Part shown: positions 1-9,530 of the stretch, one piece after another
How positions within the stretch are numbered: position 1 is the first letter of the stretch
How the letters are laid out: every line of letters begins with the position of its first letter
Source: Gemmatimonadota bacterium
GTDB lineage: Bacteria > Gemmatimonadota > Gemmatimonadetes > Longimicrobiales > RSA9
Assembly (NCBI GenBank): GCA_016207445.1
Contig: JACQPS010000076.1
Span: 1 to 16,706 of the forward strand
Reading direction: 5' to 3'
DNA: 16,706 nt
The notes under the pieces: model-generated
Seen by the model: only the letters and a program-made list of their open reading frames with translations
Database searches by the model: none
Told to the model about the DNA's origin: nothing
Program-made: the position numbers and the translations under genes

Positions 1-2073
<2,073 letters not shown>

Positions 2074-2077
<4 letters not shown>

Positions 2078-2445
2078 GGCCGCTGCGCGCCGCCCGCGCG
2101 CCCTTCCGGCTCGGCCCGCGCCTTGTCCTCGAACGGCTCATCCAGCTCCGAGGCATCCAGCGCGGGCAGCCGAGGCACCGTGAAGAAGCCCTGCTGCCAT
2201 GCGGGCGCGATCGACTCGGGCGCCGCGGCCAGCGAGTCCGGCGCCGTCGCCTCGGCGCGCAGCGGCGCCTGCCACTCGGTCGCGCCGCCCACGGCGGCTA
2301 CGCCGCTCACGTCGGCCTCGTTCAGCTCCTCCATGTGCCCGAGAATCGAGTTGAGCTGCTGCGTCATGCGCGCGAGCTCCTCGCCCGTCAGGCGCAGCCT
2401 GGCCAGCTTCGCCACGTGCAGCACGTCCTCCCGCGTCACCGCCAT
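2074..2445 (-). CDS. gatC: Asp/Glu-tRNA amidotransferase subunit C
   Basis: GatC is the small subunit that wraps around and stabilises the GatA-GatB interface. The 123-residue product starts with the family hallmark TREDVLHVAKLARLRLTGEEL and continues with QLNSILGHMEELNEADVSGV. The middle contains PLRAEA, followed by the WQQGFFTVPRL stretch, close to the usual C-terminal GatC motif. The protein is longer than the common length of about 95-100 residues because of a charged, low-complexity tail (EDKARAEPEGRAGG). That tail overlaps nothing except the last 4 nt shared with gatA. The ATG has AGGGAG about 9 nt upstream, inside the last codons of pcrA, and lies 2 nt past the pcrA stop. Confidence 0.96.
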
Positions 2446-2447
2446 GC

Positions 2448-4727
2448 TCAGTACTCCCTCTGCAGGTTGGCGTAGCGAACGATCACCTTCTTGCGGCCGA
2501 CCTGCTCGAAGTCGATCACGGCCTTCAGCTCGGGACCGAAGCCGGTGAGCTCGCGGATCGTTCCCGATCCGAACTGCGGGTGCCGTACCCGCTCGCCTTT
2601 GATGAAACGCGGCGAGTCCTGACTGTCACTGTAGTCGATGGCGACGCCGTCGCCGCCGTCGCCATCGCCGAAGCCCGCGCCCGCGGGCTCTCCCCGGCGG
2701 CGGCGCACCCGGCGGAACGCCCAGCGGCGTTCGTCCTGGTCGCGCAGCCGCGCCAGCCCGGGCGTCGTGCGCTCGTCCAGCAGCTCTGGCGGGATCGGCC
2801 TCAGGAAGCTGGAGGGGATGCAGGCCAGCAGCTCGCCCGCGCGGCGGCGCATGCGCGCATGCGTGAGGTAGACCTTCTCGCGCGCGCGCGTGATCCCCAC
2901 GTAGAACAGCCGCCGCTCCTCCTCGAGCTCCTCGGGCTCATCGTAGGCGCGAGCCAGCGGGAAGAGCCCGTCCTCCAGGCCGCTGATGAAGACGAACGGG
3001 AACTCGAGCCCCTTCGCGTTGTGCAGCGTCATCAGCGTGACCGCGCGCGCCTCCGGGTCGTGACGGTCCACGTCCGTGAGCAGCGCCACCTTCTGGAGAA
3101 ACAGGTCGAGCGGCGTGGCGTCCGGCGAATCCTCGTCTTCCGCTTCGCTCTCGCGCCGCGCATCGAACTCCGCGGCGCCGGCCACGAGCTCGCCCACGTT
3201 CTCGATCCGGTCCTCGCCCTCGGGACCCTCGTCCCGCAGCGCGTCCAGAAGTCCGATCTCCTCGACCAGCTTCCCCAGCAACTCGGCCACCGGCAGCCGC
3301 GGCGCGAGCGCCCGGTAGCGCTGGAGCAGCTGCGCGAGAGCGACGAAGGCGTTGACGGCGGCCGGGCCGAGTCCCGGGACCTCGGCCGCGCGCGCCGCCG
3401 CATCCAGGGGTGAGAGCGCCCGCTCGGCCGCCCAGGCCAACAGCCGGTCGCGGCTCACGTCCCCGAGCCCCCGCCTCGGGTAGTTCACGATGCGATCGAA
3501 TGCGCCCGCGTCGCGTGCGTTCGAGATCAAGCGCAGGTAGGCGAGCACGTCCATGATCTCGCGCCGCTCGTAGAAGCGCGTGCCGCCCACGATCTGGTAG
3601 GGCAGATCGCGCGTGCGAAACGCCTCCTCCAGCGCCCGGGACTGCGCGTTGGTGCGGTACAGCACCACGAATTCCCGGGGCGTGCGCTCGGGTTGCTCTG
3701 CCAGCCGCTGCTCGATCTCCGCCGCGATCCAGTCGGCCTCGTCGCGCTCGTCCAGCGCCTCGACGCGCGTGAGCGGCTCCCCCGCGCCGGCATCGGTCCG
3801 CAGCGTTTTCCCCTTGCGGCGCATGTTCTCCGCGATCACGCGGTTCGCCGCATCCAGGATCCGCCGCGTCGAGCGGTAGTTCTGTTCCAGGCGCACCACG
3901 CGCGCGTCCGGGAAGTCTTTCTCGAAATCGAGGATATTGCGGATGTCGGCACCCCGCCAGCGATAGATGGACTGGTCATCATCGCCGACTACCATCAGGT
4001 TGCCGTGCTCGCGCGCGAGCAGCTCCAGGAAGCGGTACTGCGCGTGATTCGTGTCCTGGTACTCATCGACCAGCAGGAAGCGGAACCGGCGGCGGTACGC
4101 GTCCAGCACATCGGCGTGATCGAGAAAAAGCTCGACCGGGCGCATGAGCAGATCGTCGAAGTCGAAGGCGTTCTGCTCCCGGAGCGCTGCGTCGTACAGC
4201 GGATAGACGTCCGCGACTACGCGGCTGAACGCGTCCAGCGCCGTACTCGCGAACGCGGCGGGACCCACGAGCTGGTTCTTGGCTCCGGAGATGCCCGCGT
4301 GCACGGCCTGCGGGTGCCAGCGCTTGAGCGGGAGGTTCAGCCGTTCCAGCGCGCGCTTCACCACGCGCACGGCCTGTTCCGCATCGTAGATGGTGAAGTT
4401 CGGCGTCCAGCCGAGGCGCGCCGCGTGGCGGCGCAGCAGGCGCGCGCCGATGGCGTGAAAGGTGCCGATCCACAGACCGGCCGGCTCGGAGCCCAGCAGG
4501 AGCCGCACACGTTCCCGCATCTCACCGGCGGCCTTGTTGGTGAAGGTCACCGCGAGCACCGCCGCAGGGTCCACGCCGTGCTCGGCGATGAGCTGCGCAA
4601 TGCGCGTGGTGAGCACGCGCGTCTTGCCCGATCCCGCTCCGGCCAGCACCAGGAGCGGGCCCTCGAGATGCTGCACCGCCTGCCGTTGCTCCGGGTTCAG
4701 CGAGCGCAGAACCGTTGGTTCGGTCAT
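2448..4727 (-). CDS. pcrA: UvrD/PcrA-type superfamily 1A DNA helicase
   Basis: This is an ATP-driven 3'-5' DNA helicase of the UvrD/PcrA/Rep family, acting in excision repair and in clearing transcription and replication conflicts. The 759-residue protein shows every SF1A motif. Walker A is AGAGSGKT (Lys35), Ia is TFTNKAAGEM, motif II is DEYQD at 221-225, and motif III is GDDDQSIYRWRGAD near 248-261. Motif IV is QNYRST at 282-287, motif V is TLHNAKGLEF, and motif VI is FYVGITRARE. Residues 707-759 (GERVRHPQFGSGTI and on) form the Tudor-like C-terminal domain that in PcrA binds RNA polymerase, which favours PcrA over Rep. The ATG (MTEPTVLRSLNPEQ) was chosen because the helicase homology begins there. 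The same frame stays open upstream only as an out-of-frame reading of the kinase gene. The start overlaps the kinase stop by 1 nt (TGATG). Confidence 0.97.
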   Translation of the reverse strand: MTEPTVLRSLNPEQRQAVQHLEGPLLVLAGAGSGKTRVLTTRIAQLIAEHGVDPAAVLAVTFTNKAAGEMRERVRLLLGSEPAGLWIGTFHAIGARLLRRHAARLGWTPNFTIYDAEQAVRVVKRALERLNLPLKRWHPQAVHAGISGAKNQLVGPAAFASTALDAFSRVVADVYPLYDAALREQNAFDFDDLLMRPVELFLDHADVLDAYRRRFRFLLVDEYQDTNHAQYRFLELLAREHGNLMVVGDDDQSIYRWRGADIRNILDFEKDFPDARVVRLEQNYRSTRRILDAANRVIAENMRRKGKTLRTDAGAGEPLTRVEALDERDEADWIAAEIEQRLAEQPERTPREFVVLYRTNAQSRALEEAFRTRDLPYQIVGGTRFYERREIMDVLAYLRLISNARDAGAFDRIVNYPRRGLGDVSRDRLLAWAAERALSPLDAAARAAEVPGLGPAAVNAFVALAQLLQRYRALAPRLPVAELLGKLVEEIGLLDALRDEGPEGEDRIENVGELVAGAAEFDARRESEAEDEDSPDATPLDLFLQKVALLTDVDRHDPEARAVTLMTLHNAKGLEFPFVFISGLEDGLFPLARAYDEPEELEEERRLFYVGITRAREKVYLTHARMRRRAGELLACIPSSFLRPIPPELLDERTTPGLARLRDQDERRWAFRRVRRRRGEPAGAGFGDGDGGDGVAIDYSDSQDSPRFIKGERVRHPQFGSGTIRELTGFGPELKAVIDFEQVGRKKVIVRYANLQREY

Positions 4728-5938
4728 CAGCGTCCCAGTACCCGCCGGCCGGAGAACCGCTCCCGCGCCGATGGAATCACCATCTCGAACACGGTGCCGC
4801 CGCCGCGCCGAGCGCGCACGCTGATGCGCCCGCGGTGCAGCTCTTCGACGATGCGGCGGGTCAGGGAAAGTCCGACCCCCCAGCCACCCGCTTTCGTGCT
4901 GGCCCCCGGCTCGAACAGGCGTTCCCGCACAGCCGGATCGATGCCCGGGCCGTTGTCTGCCACGAAGATGCGCACGCGCTCGTCGCGCGCGCGCGTGGCC
5001 GCCACCACGATGCGCCCGCCGCGGCCCGCGAGGGCGTCGAGCGCGTTCTTGACCAGATTCTCCAGCGCCCACACCAGGAGCACGCGGTTCGCCGCCACCT
5101 CCGGCAGCCCGCGTTTGACCCGCATCTGCAGCTGCACACCGGCCGCCAGCCGGGGCAGCCGTGGCCGCAAATAGGCCTGCAGCTCTTCGACAATGCTCCC
5201 GGCGGTGACCGCCTCCAGCTCGGGCGGTTTGCCGATCAGCTCGAAGCGGCGCGAGACCCGCTTCAGCCGGTCCAGGTCCGCGGCGATCTCCTCGGCGATG
5301 CGTTCGGGCGTCGCGAGCGCATCCCGCTCGGAGCGCGGCAGCCGCAGCACCTCGAGCCAGCCGGCCAGCGAGGAGAGCGGGGTTCCCATCTGGTGCGCGA
5401 GCTCACGCGCCATGGCCGCCCACATGCGCTCGCGTTCGGCCCGCTCTGCCGCGCGCACCAGCCCCAGCGCCACGAACAGCAGCAGCAGGGCGCCTCCGAC
5501 CTGGAGCCACGGCACCCAGCGCAGCCGCGACAGGATGGGCGGCGCACCGAAATGGATCGTGCCGGCACCCTCTTCCGAGATCGGCGGATTCTGCCGGTCG
5601 AGCTCGGCGATGTAGGCGCGCACGCGCTCGCGGTGCACGGCGTTCCGCAGGTCGGCCCGGAACGGCAGGTTGACGGCGGCGTACGGCTCGCCCTCCGCCG
5701 TCACGGCTACGATCGGCACGCCGAGCTCGGCGAGCGACTGTTGCAGCGAGAGCAGGGACCGCAGCTCGGCGCCCGGATCCAGCGAGAGCAAGCCCCGCTG
5801 CACCTGCGCGTACATGCGCATGTGCTGCGCGGCCTCCGCGCGAATCTCGCGCATGAGCCGTTCCGTGTACAGGAGATACGAGCCCAGGATGAGGCTCGAG
5901 AGTAGCGCGAGCGCCGCGGGCCAGTGGCGCCGACTCAT
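4727..5938 (-). CDS. Membrane-bound sensor histidine kinase
   Basis: This is a two-component sensor kinase of 403 residues. Residues about 8-24 form a first membrane segment, about 30-140 a short extracytoplasmic sensor region, and about 144-161 a second membrane segment. A short linker leads to the dimerisation and phosphoacceptor helix, with His182 in ARELAHQMGTPLSSLAGW. The catalytic domain follows: N-box ENLVKNALDA (Asn294, Asn298), G1 DNGPGI at 328-333, F-box LFEPG and G2 GVGLSL at 354-359. All catalytic residues are present, so it should be active. The HQMGTPLSSL H-box, in place of HEIRNPL, and the sensor end LRWVPWLQ recall kinases I know from Bacteroidota (from memory, not searched). 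No HAMP or PAS domain is obvious. No regulator gene adjoins; it sits between serS (34 nt) and pcrA (1-nt overlap). Signal and partner are unknown. Confidence 0.93.
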   Translation of the reverse strand: MSRRHWPAALALLSSLILGSYLLYTERLMREIRAEAAQHMRMYAQVQRGLLSLDPGAELRSLLSLQQSLAELGVPIVAVTAEGEPYAAVNLPFRADLRNAVHRERVRAYIAELDRQNPPISEEGAGTIHFGAPPILSRLRWVPWLQVGGALLLLFVALGLVRAAERAERERMWAAMARELAHQMGTPLSSLAGWLEVLRLPRSERDALATPERIAEEIAADLDRLKRVSRRFELIGKPPELEAVTAGSIVEELQAYLRPRLPRLAAGVQLQMRVKRGLPEVAANRVLLVWALENLVKNALDALAGRGGRIVVAATRARDERVRIFVADNGPGIDPAVRERLFEPGASTKAGGWGVGLSLTRRIVEELHRGRISVRARRGGGTVFEMVIPSARERFSGRRVLGR

Positions 5939-5942
5939 GAAA

Positions 5943-5949
5943 CCCCCTT
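5943..5949 (-). promoter_or_regulatory. Ribosome binding site of the histidine kinase gene
   Basis: On the minus strand AAGGGGG lies 4 nt before the ATG at 5938, in the 34-nt gap after serS. It supports this start and independent translation initiation of the kinase, unlike the coupled starts of the genes that follow. Confidence 0.6.
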
Positions 5950-5972
5950 GGGTCCGCGGGCAGTGCGGCGGG

Positions 5973-7253
5973 TCAGGCGATGCGGTCCGCGCCCAGGTAC
6001 GCGGCCAGCTCTTCCGGAATGCGCACGCTCCCGTCCGCCTGCTGATACGTCTCCAGAAGCGCGCTCACGGTGCGCGCCATCCCCAGCCCGGAGCCGTTCA
6101 GCGTGTGCACGAACAGCGGCCGCGCACCGGGCTCCGGTCGGAACCGGATGTTGGCACGCCTGGCCTGGAAGTCGGCGTAGAGCGAGCAGCTCGAGACCTC
6201 GAGCCAGCGCTGCACGCCCGGTGACCAGACTTCCAGGTCGTACGTCTTCGCGTTGGCGAAGCCCGTGTCCCCGGCCGCCAGCAGCAGAACGCGGTAGGCG
6301 AGGCCGAGCCGCTGCAGGACCGCCTCGGCATGAGACGTCAACGACTCCAGCGCCGCCTCCCCTTCCTCCGGCCTCTCGAAACGCACGAGCTCGACCTTGT
6401 CGAACTGATGCACACGCAGCAGGCCGCGCGTCTCCCTGCCGTGCGCCCCGGCCTCGCGCCGGAAGCAGGGCGTATAGGCGACGTGGCGGATCGGCAGCGC
6501 CCCCGGCGGCAGCAGCTCGTCCGCGTACAGGTTCGTGACCGGCAGCTCGGCCGTCGGCACGAGAAAAAACCCGTCCGCCGTGACCTGGTACATGTCCTCG
6601 CCGTACTTCGGCAGGTGCCCCGTCCCGAGTGCCGCCTGTCGGTTGATCAAGAGCGGCGGCCAGACCTCGATATAGCCGTGCTCCCGGACGTGCAGGTCCA
6701 GCATGAAATTGATGAGCGCCCGCTCCAGACGTGCGCCCAGCCCGACGAAGAGCGGAAACCCGCTGCCGGCGACCTTCGCGCCCCGAGTGAAATCCAGGAT
6801 GCCCAGCCGCTCGCCCAGCTCCCAGTGCGGCAGCGCGTCGAAGGCGAAGCTCGCCGGCTCGCCCCACTCCCGCACCACGCGGTTCGCCTCCGGGCCGCCG
6901 GCGGGCACATCCACCGCGGGCAGGTTCGGGATCTCCAGCAGAATGCCACGGACTTCCTCCTCGACCGTGGCGAGCCGGGCCTCGAGCGCCGCGACGCGCT
7001 CGCCCAGCGCACGCATCTCCGTGATGATGCGCTCGGCTTCTTCGTTCTGCCCCGCGCGCTTCAGCTCGGGCACGCGCGGCGAGACTTCGTTCCTGCGGGC
7101 CCGCAGCGCATCGACTTCCGCGATGTGGCCACGCCGCTCCTCATCCAGCGCGAGCACGCGATCCACCAGCGCCAGCACGTCCGCGTTGCCCCGGCGGCCG
7201 AGACGCTCCCGCACGAGGTTCGGCTCTTCCCGGATGAGCCGCAGGTCGAGCAT
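5973..7253 (-). CDS. serS: Seryl-tRNA synthetase
   Basis: SerRS charges tRNA(Ser), and tRNA(Sec) where present, with serine; it is a class II cytoplasmic homodimer. The 426-residue product has the normal length. Residues about 1-110 form the antiparallel coiled-coil arm that grips the tRNA long variable arm (MLDLRLIREEPNLVRERL start). The catalytic core follows: the serine-binding TAE loop at 234-236, motif 2 with FRREAG at 264-269 and HQFDKVE, the GDTGFANAKTYDLEVW block, SCSLYADFQARRANIRFR, and motif 3 NGSGLGMAR at 386-394. Motif 3 reads GLGMAR where many SerRS have GLAVGR; the key arginine remains. The ATG lies 3 nt past the stop of the upstream lipoprotein gene with no clear Shine-Dalgarno, so initiation is probably coupled to that gene. 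Confidence 0.98.
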   Translation of the reverse strand: MLDLRLIREEPNLVRERLGRRGNADVLALVDRVLALDEERRGHIAEVDALRARRNEVSPRVPELKRAGQNEEAERIITEMRALGERVAALEARLATVEEEVRGILLEIPNLPAVDVPAGGPEANRVVREWGEPASFAFDALPHWELGERLGILDFTRGAKVAGSGFPLFVGLGARLERALINFMLDLHVREHGYIEVWPPLLINRQAALGTGHLPKYGEDMYQVTADGFFLVPTAELPVTNLYADELLPPGALPIRHVAYTPCFRREAGAHGRETRGLLRVHQFDKVELVRFERPEEGEAALESLTSHAEAVLQRLGLAYRVLLLAAGDTGFANAKTYDLEVWSPGVQRWLEVSSCSLYADFQARRANIRFRPEPGARPLFVHTLNGSGLGMARTVSALLETYQQADGSVRIPEELAAYLGADRIA

Positions 7254-7256
7254 GGA

Positions 7257-7832
7257 TCAGTCGCCGTCGGGCGGGACGAGAGAGCGATCGCCGCAGTTCG
7301 GGTTGCGCGCGAAGGCGAAGCGGAAGCTGCCGCGCGCGGCATCCAGCGTGATCGGTTCCGCCTTCGCGTACCGGATGCACGCATTCACGCGCCGCGTGCG
7401 GACGACGTACACCACGTCGCTCCCGACCTGAACCGCGACGGCGACGTGGAAGGCCGTGTCCTCGGGCGCGCGCGCCACCTCTTCGTAGGCGCGCCCCCGC
7501 ACCAGCGCGATCGCCGCCCGGCTGGTCAGCGCCGGCAGCGTATCCGCCGAGACGAGCAGGAATTGACCGCCCTGCTCCGTCAGGACGACGTCCCAGGTGT
7601 CGGTCGCCCCCGGCTGCTCCACCTGCACGGGAGACTCGGTCACGAAGTCGAAAGCGGAAGGGAGGCCGAGCAGCTCGGGGCGCGCCGCGGAGAAGAGAAT
7701 CGCCGTGTCCTGCGTGGCATCCCAGTCGACGGGACCGAAACGGTCATCACAGCCGACGACCAGCGCAGCAACTGCGAGGATGAGAAGCGACCAGGGCCGC
7801 ACCGTGCCGCCCGCGTGAGCTCGTGTATGCAT
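7257..7832 (-). CDS. Putative lipoprotein of unknown function
   Basis: I do not recognise this 191-residue protein. Its N-terminus has a hydrophobic stretch SLLILAVAALVVGC with a lipobox (LVVGC, Cys28). This predicts a type II signal peptide and lipid anchoring outside the cytoplasmic membrane. Only two further cysteines, Cys161 and Cys188, occur near the C-terminus (VNACIRY and NPNCGDR); they could form a disulfide. The rest is a mix of short beta-like segments (WDVVLTEQG, FLLVSADTL, VVYVVRTRRV) without catalytic motifs. The ATG at 7832 gives a 27-residue signal peptide with one Arg before the hydrophobic core's Arg12. A GTG at 7802 would give a tighter 17-residue signal peptide and is a fair alternative. 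It is the first gene of the leftward operon, directly before serS. The protein may be lineage-specific. Confidence 0.78.
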   Translation of the reverse strand: MHTRAHAGGTVRPWSLLILAVAALVVGCDDRFGPVDWDATQDTAILFSAARPELLGLPSAFDFVTESPVQVEQPGATDTWDVVLTEQGGQFLLVSADTLPALTSRAAIALVRGRAYEEVARAPEDTAFHVAVAVQVGSDVVYVVRTRRVNACIRYAKAEPITLDAARGSFRFAFARNPNCGDRSLVPPDGD

Positions 7833-7846
7833 CGGAAGCGTTGAAG

Positions 7847-7873
7847 ACTATCGGAGCGCGCGCGCACCGTCAA
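7847..7873 (-). promoter_or_regulatory. Candidate sigma70-type promoter of the lipoprotein-serS-kinase-pcrA-gatCAB operon
   Basis: On the minus strand TTGACG (7873-7868) is followed after 15 nt by GATAGT (7852-7847). The -35 matches consensus at 5 of 6 positions and the -10 at 4 of 6; the spacer is shorter than the ideal 17. Transcription would begin near 7840, leaving only about 8 nt before the ATG at 7832, or about 38 nt before the alternative GTG at 7802. This is the only gene-free region upstream of this operon. Visual call only. Confidence 0.4.
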
Positions 7874-7897
7874 GGAAGAGCGCGCGCTTCGCTTGAC
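7869..7897. promoter_or_regulatory. Imperfect palindrome spanning both divergent -35 boxes (possible operator)
   Basis: The left arm GTCAAGGAAG (7869-7878) and right arm CTTCGCTTGAC (7887-7897) are inverted copies with a single extra base, around a GCGCGC-type centre. The outer GTCAAG and CTTGAC are perfect and contain the -35 hexamers of the leftward and rightward promoters. It could be a shared operator for a dimeric regulator, or only a chance result of two opposed TTGAC boxes extended by a few bases. Confidence 0.4.
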
Positions 7898-7921
7898 TCG
7901 GCCACCGGCGCGGCGTAACCT
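7893..7921 (+). promoter_or_regulatory. Candidate sigma70-type promoter of the response regulator-manC operon
   Basis: TTGACT (7893-7898) is followed by a 17-nt spacer and TAACCT (7916-7921). The -35 matches 5 of 6 consensus positions; the -10 keeps the critical TA at its start and T at its end but only 3 of 6 overall. Transcription would start near 7928, giving a leader of about 105 nt before the ATG at 8033. Within that leader, GACCGCTC (7941-7948) can pair with the GAGCGG (7955-7960) stretch and following bases as a short hairpin without a T-run. Confidence 0.42.
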
Positions 7922-8032
7922 TGCCGCGTCGACCGACGGGGACCGCTCGCGGCAGAGCGGGGTCGGCGCGGCACGAATCTGGCAACCGCCTGGCCCACGT
8001 TCCCGGCACTACGGAATCTCACCGCGCCGGCC

Positions 8033-8422
8033 ATGCCCACCTCGACAGCGGATTCTCGGCACGTTCTGGTGGTCGACGACGAGCCGTACATTGGCCGAAT
8101 CATCCAGCTCAAGCTGGAGCAGGGACCGTACCAGGTCGAGCTCGTGCACGATGGCCGATCGGCGCTGGAGCGGCTGCGCTCGGCCCATCGCGTCGATCTG
8201 ATCCTGCTGGACATCATGCTGCCGCATGCCAGCGGGCTGGATGTGCTGGCGGAGCTGCGCCGGCTGCCGCACCGGCACGAGACCCCGGTCATCATGCTCA
8301 CGGCCAAGGGTCAGGAGGCGGACCGCGAGCGCGCCGCCCAGCTCGGCGCCACGGATTTCCTGACCAAGCCGTTCAGCCCGAAGAAACTGCTTGCCCGCAT
8401 CGACGAGATCTTCGCCCGCTGA
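8033..8422 (+). CDS. Single-domain response regulator (receiver only)
   Basis: This 129-residue CheY-like receiver has no output domain. The acidic pair Asp15-Asp16 (VVDDEP), phosphoacceptor Asp60 (LILLDIMLP), Thr90 (VIMLTAKG) and Lys112 (FLTKPFSP) are all present, so it should be phosphorylatable. The FSPKKLLARIDEI ending is typical of receivers from OmpR-family or stand-alone regulators; the protein stops there with TGA. No good Shine-Dalgarno precedes the ATG at 8033, and the leader is about 105 nt if the proposed promoter is right. The next gene begins inside its 3' end, so it heads the nucleotide-sugar and hydrolase operon. Without an effector domain it must act by protein contact or in a phosphorelay. 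The kinase at 4727-5938 on the other strand is the only kinase in view and a possible, unproven partner. Confidence 0.93.
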   Translation: MPTSTADSRHVLVVDDEPYIGRIIQLKLEQGPYQVELVHDGRSALERLRSAHRVDLILLDIMLPHASGLDVLAELRRLPHRHETPVIMLTAKGQEADRERAAQLGATDFLTKPFSPKKLLARIDEIFAR

Positions 8423-9530
8423 CGAGAGCGGTGCCACCCGGTCGGATCCCCCCTCCCGGCATCGCTCGTCGCCTGCCGACCGGGATCCCGAGTTCTGGGC
8501 CGTGGTCCTGGCCGGAGGCGTGGGATCCCGCTTCTGGCCGGTCTCGACGCCCTCCCGGCCGAAGCAACTCCTGCCGCTCGCGAGCGAGCGGCCGCTCATC
8601 GTCGATACCGTCGCCCGGATCCTGCCGCTGGTGCCCGTGCCGCGTGTGCGCATCCTGACCGGCGCCGCGCTGGCCGAGCCGATCCTGGCCGCGCTGCCCG
8701 AGCTCGGCCGCGACAACCTGCTGGTCGAGCCGCAGGCGCGTGGCACGGCACCGGTTCTGGCCTGGGCCGCACTCGAGATCGCACGGCGCGAACCGGGCGC
8801 GGTCATGATCTCGCTGCACGCGGACCACGCCATCGCACCGGCGGACGTGTTCCGCGCATTGCTCGGGCGGGTCGGGCGCCTGGCGCAAACGCACGCACGG
8901 CTCTTCACGCTCGGCGTCACGCCCTCTCGCCCCGAGACCGGGTACGGCTATCTCCGGGTCGGCGCCCCGCTGGACGATGGCGACGCGTTCGAGGTCGCGG
9001 AATTCGTGGAGAAGCCGGACGCGGACACGGCGCGCGAGTACCTCCGCCGCGAGGGCTATCTGTGGAACAGCGGCATTTTCGTATGGCGGGTGGGGGTGCT
9101 GCTGGAGGAGCTGCGCCGGCACACGCCCGAGATCGGCGAGCGTCTCGGCCTGCTCGAGCGCGGCCGGGTCGCCGACTTTTTCGAGCAAGTGCCCGTGCTG
9201 TCGATCGATGAAGGGCTGCTCGAGCGCAGCCCCAGTGTGGCCGTGGCACGCGCGAACTTCTCCTGGGACGACGTGGGCGCCTGGGATGCCGTCGGCCGAA
9301 CCCGCGTCGGCGACGCCGCGGGCAACGTAGCCGTGGGAGATGCCCACCTGGTGGACGCCACCGGCTGCGTCGCCTGGGCCGAGGACGGCGCCATCGTGGT
9401 CTTCGGCGGCCGGGATCTGGTCGTGGTCCGCGCCGGTGGCCTGACCTTCGTCGCCCCGCGCGAGCGGAGCGCGGAGCTGAAGGAGCTGCTGAAGCAGCTG
9501 CCGGACCGGCTGGCGAGGCCGGAGCAGTAA
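8391..9530 (+). CDS. manC: Mannose-1-phosphate guanylyltransferase (GDP-mannose pyrophosphorylase)
   Basis: The enzyme makes GDP-mannose from GTP and mannose-1-phosphate, the donor for mannosylated glycans and a precursor of fucose and rhamnose derivatives. The Rossmann-like nucleotidyltransferase signature LAGGVGSRFWP spans residues 40-50, with the RPKQLLPL lysine at 58. Further marks are EPQARGTAP (113-121; Asn is usual where Gly stands), LHADHAI, PETGYGYL, FVEKPD (205-210), NSGIF (226-230) and FSWDDVGAW (290-298). At 379 residues it is the short type without the C-terminal isomerase domain. The start is uncertain: no ATG precedes the motif. The TTG at 8391 overlaps the response regulator by 32 nt and adds about 33 polar, probably disordered residues. 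A GTG inside WAVVLAGG would cut the conserved strand. Confidence 0.9.
   Translation: MPASTRSSPADESGATRSDPPSRHRSSPADRDPEFWAVVLAGGVGSRFWPVSTPSRPKQLLPLASERPLIVDTVARILPLVPVPRVRILTGAALAEPILAALPELGRDNLLVEPQARGTAPVLAWAALEIARREPGAVMISLHADHAIAPADVFRALLGRVGRLAQTHARLFTLGVTPSRPETGYGYLRVGAPLDDGDAFEVAEFVEKPDADTAREYLRREGYLWNSGIFVWRVGVLLEELRRHTPEIGERLGLLERGRVADFFEQVPVLSIDEGLLERSPSVAVARANFSWDDVGAWDAVGRTRVGDAAGNVAVGDAHLVDATGCVAWAEDGAIVVFGGRDLVVVRAGGLTFVAPRERSAELKELLKQLPDRLARPEQ

Larger units (their letters stand above)
7833..8032. other. 200-nt divergent intergenic region
   Basis: This is the largest gene-free stretch. It holds the two promoter candidates and the palindrome listed separately, and a leader with a short hairpin (7941-7964). 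I see no small gene, RNA gene or known riboswitch core in it. Confidence 0.75.

Noticed and set aside
4728..5072. A 115-residue N-terminal extension of pcrA
   Set aside because: The residues are an out-of-frame reading of the kinase gene, and helicase homology starts at the ATG at 4727.
3693..7844. Long plus-strand open frames opposite pcrA, the kinase and serS (3693-5174, 4715-5905, 6330-7844)
   Set aside because: Same reason: no recognisable motifs, arginine-rich shadow composition, and full overlap with well supported minus-strand genes.
7941..7964. Intrinsic terminator in the leader
   Set aside because: The stem is short and no T-run follows it.
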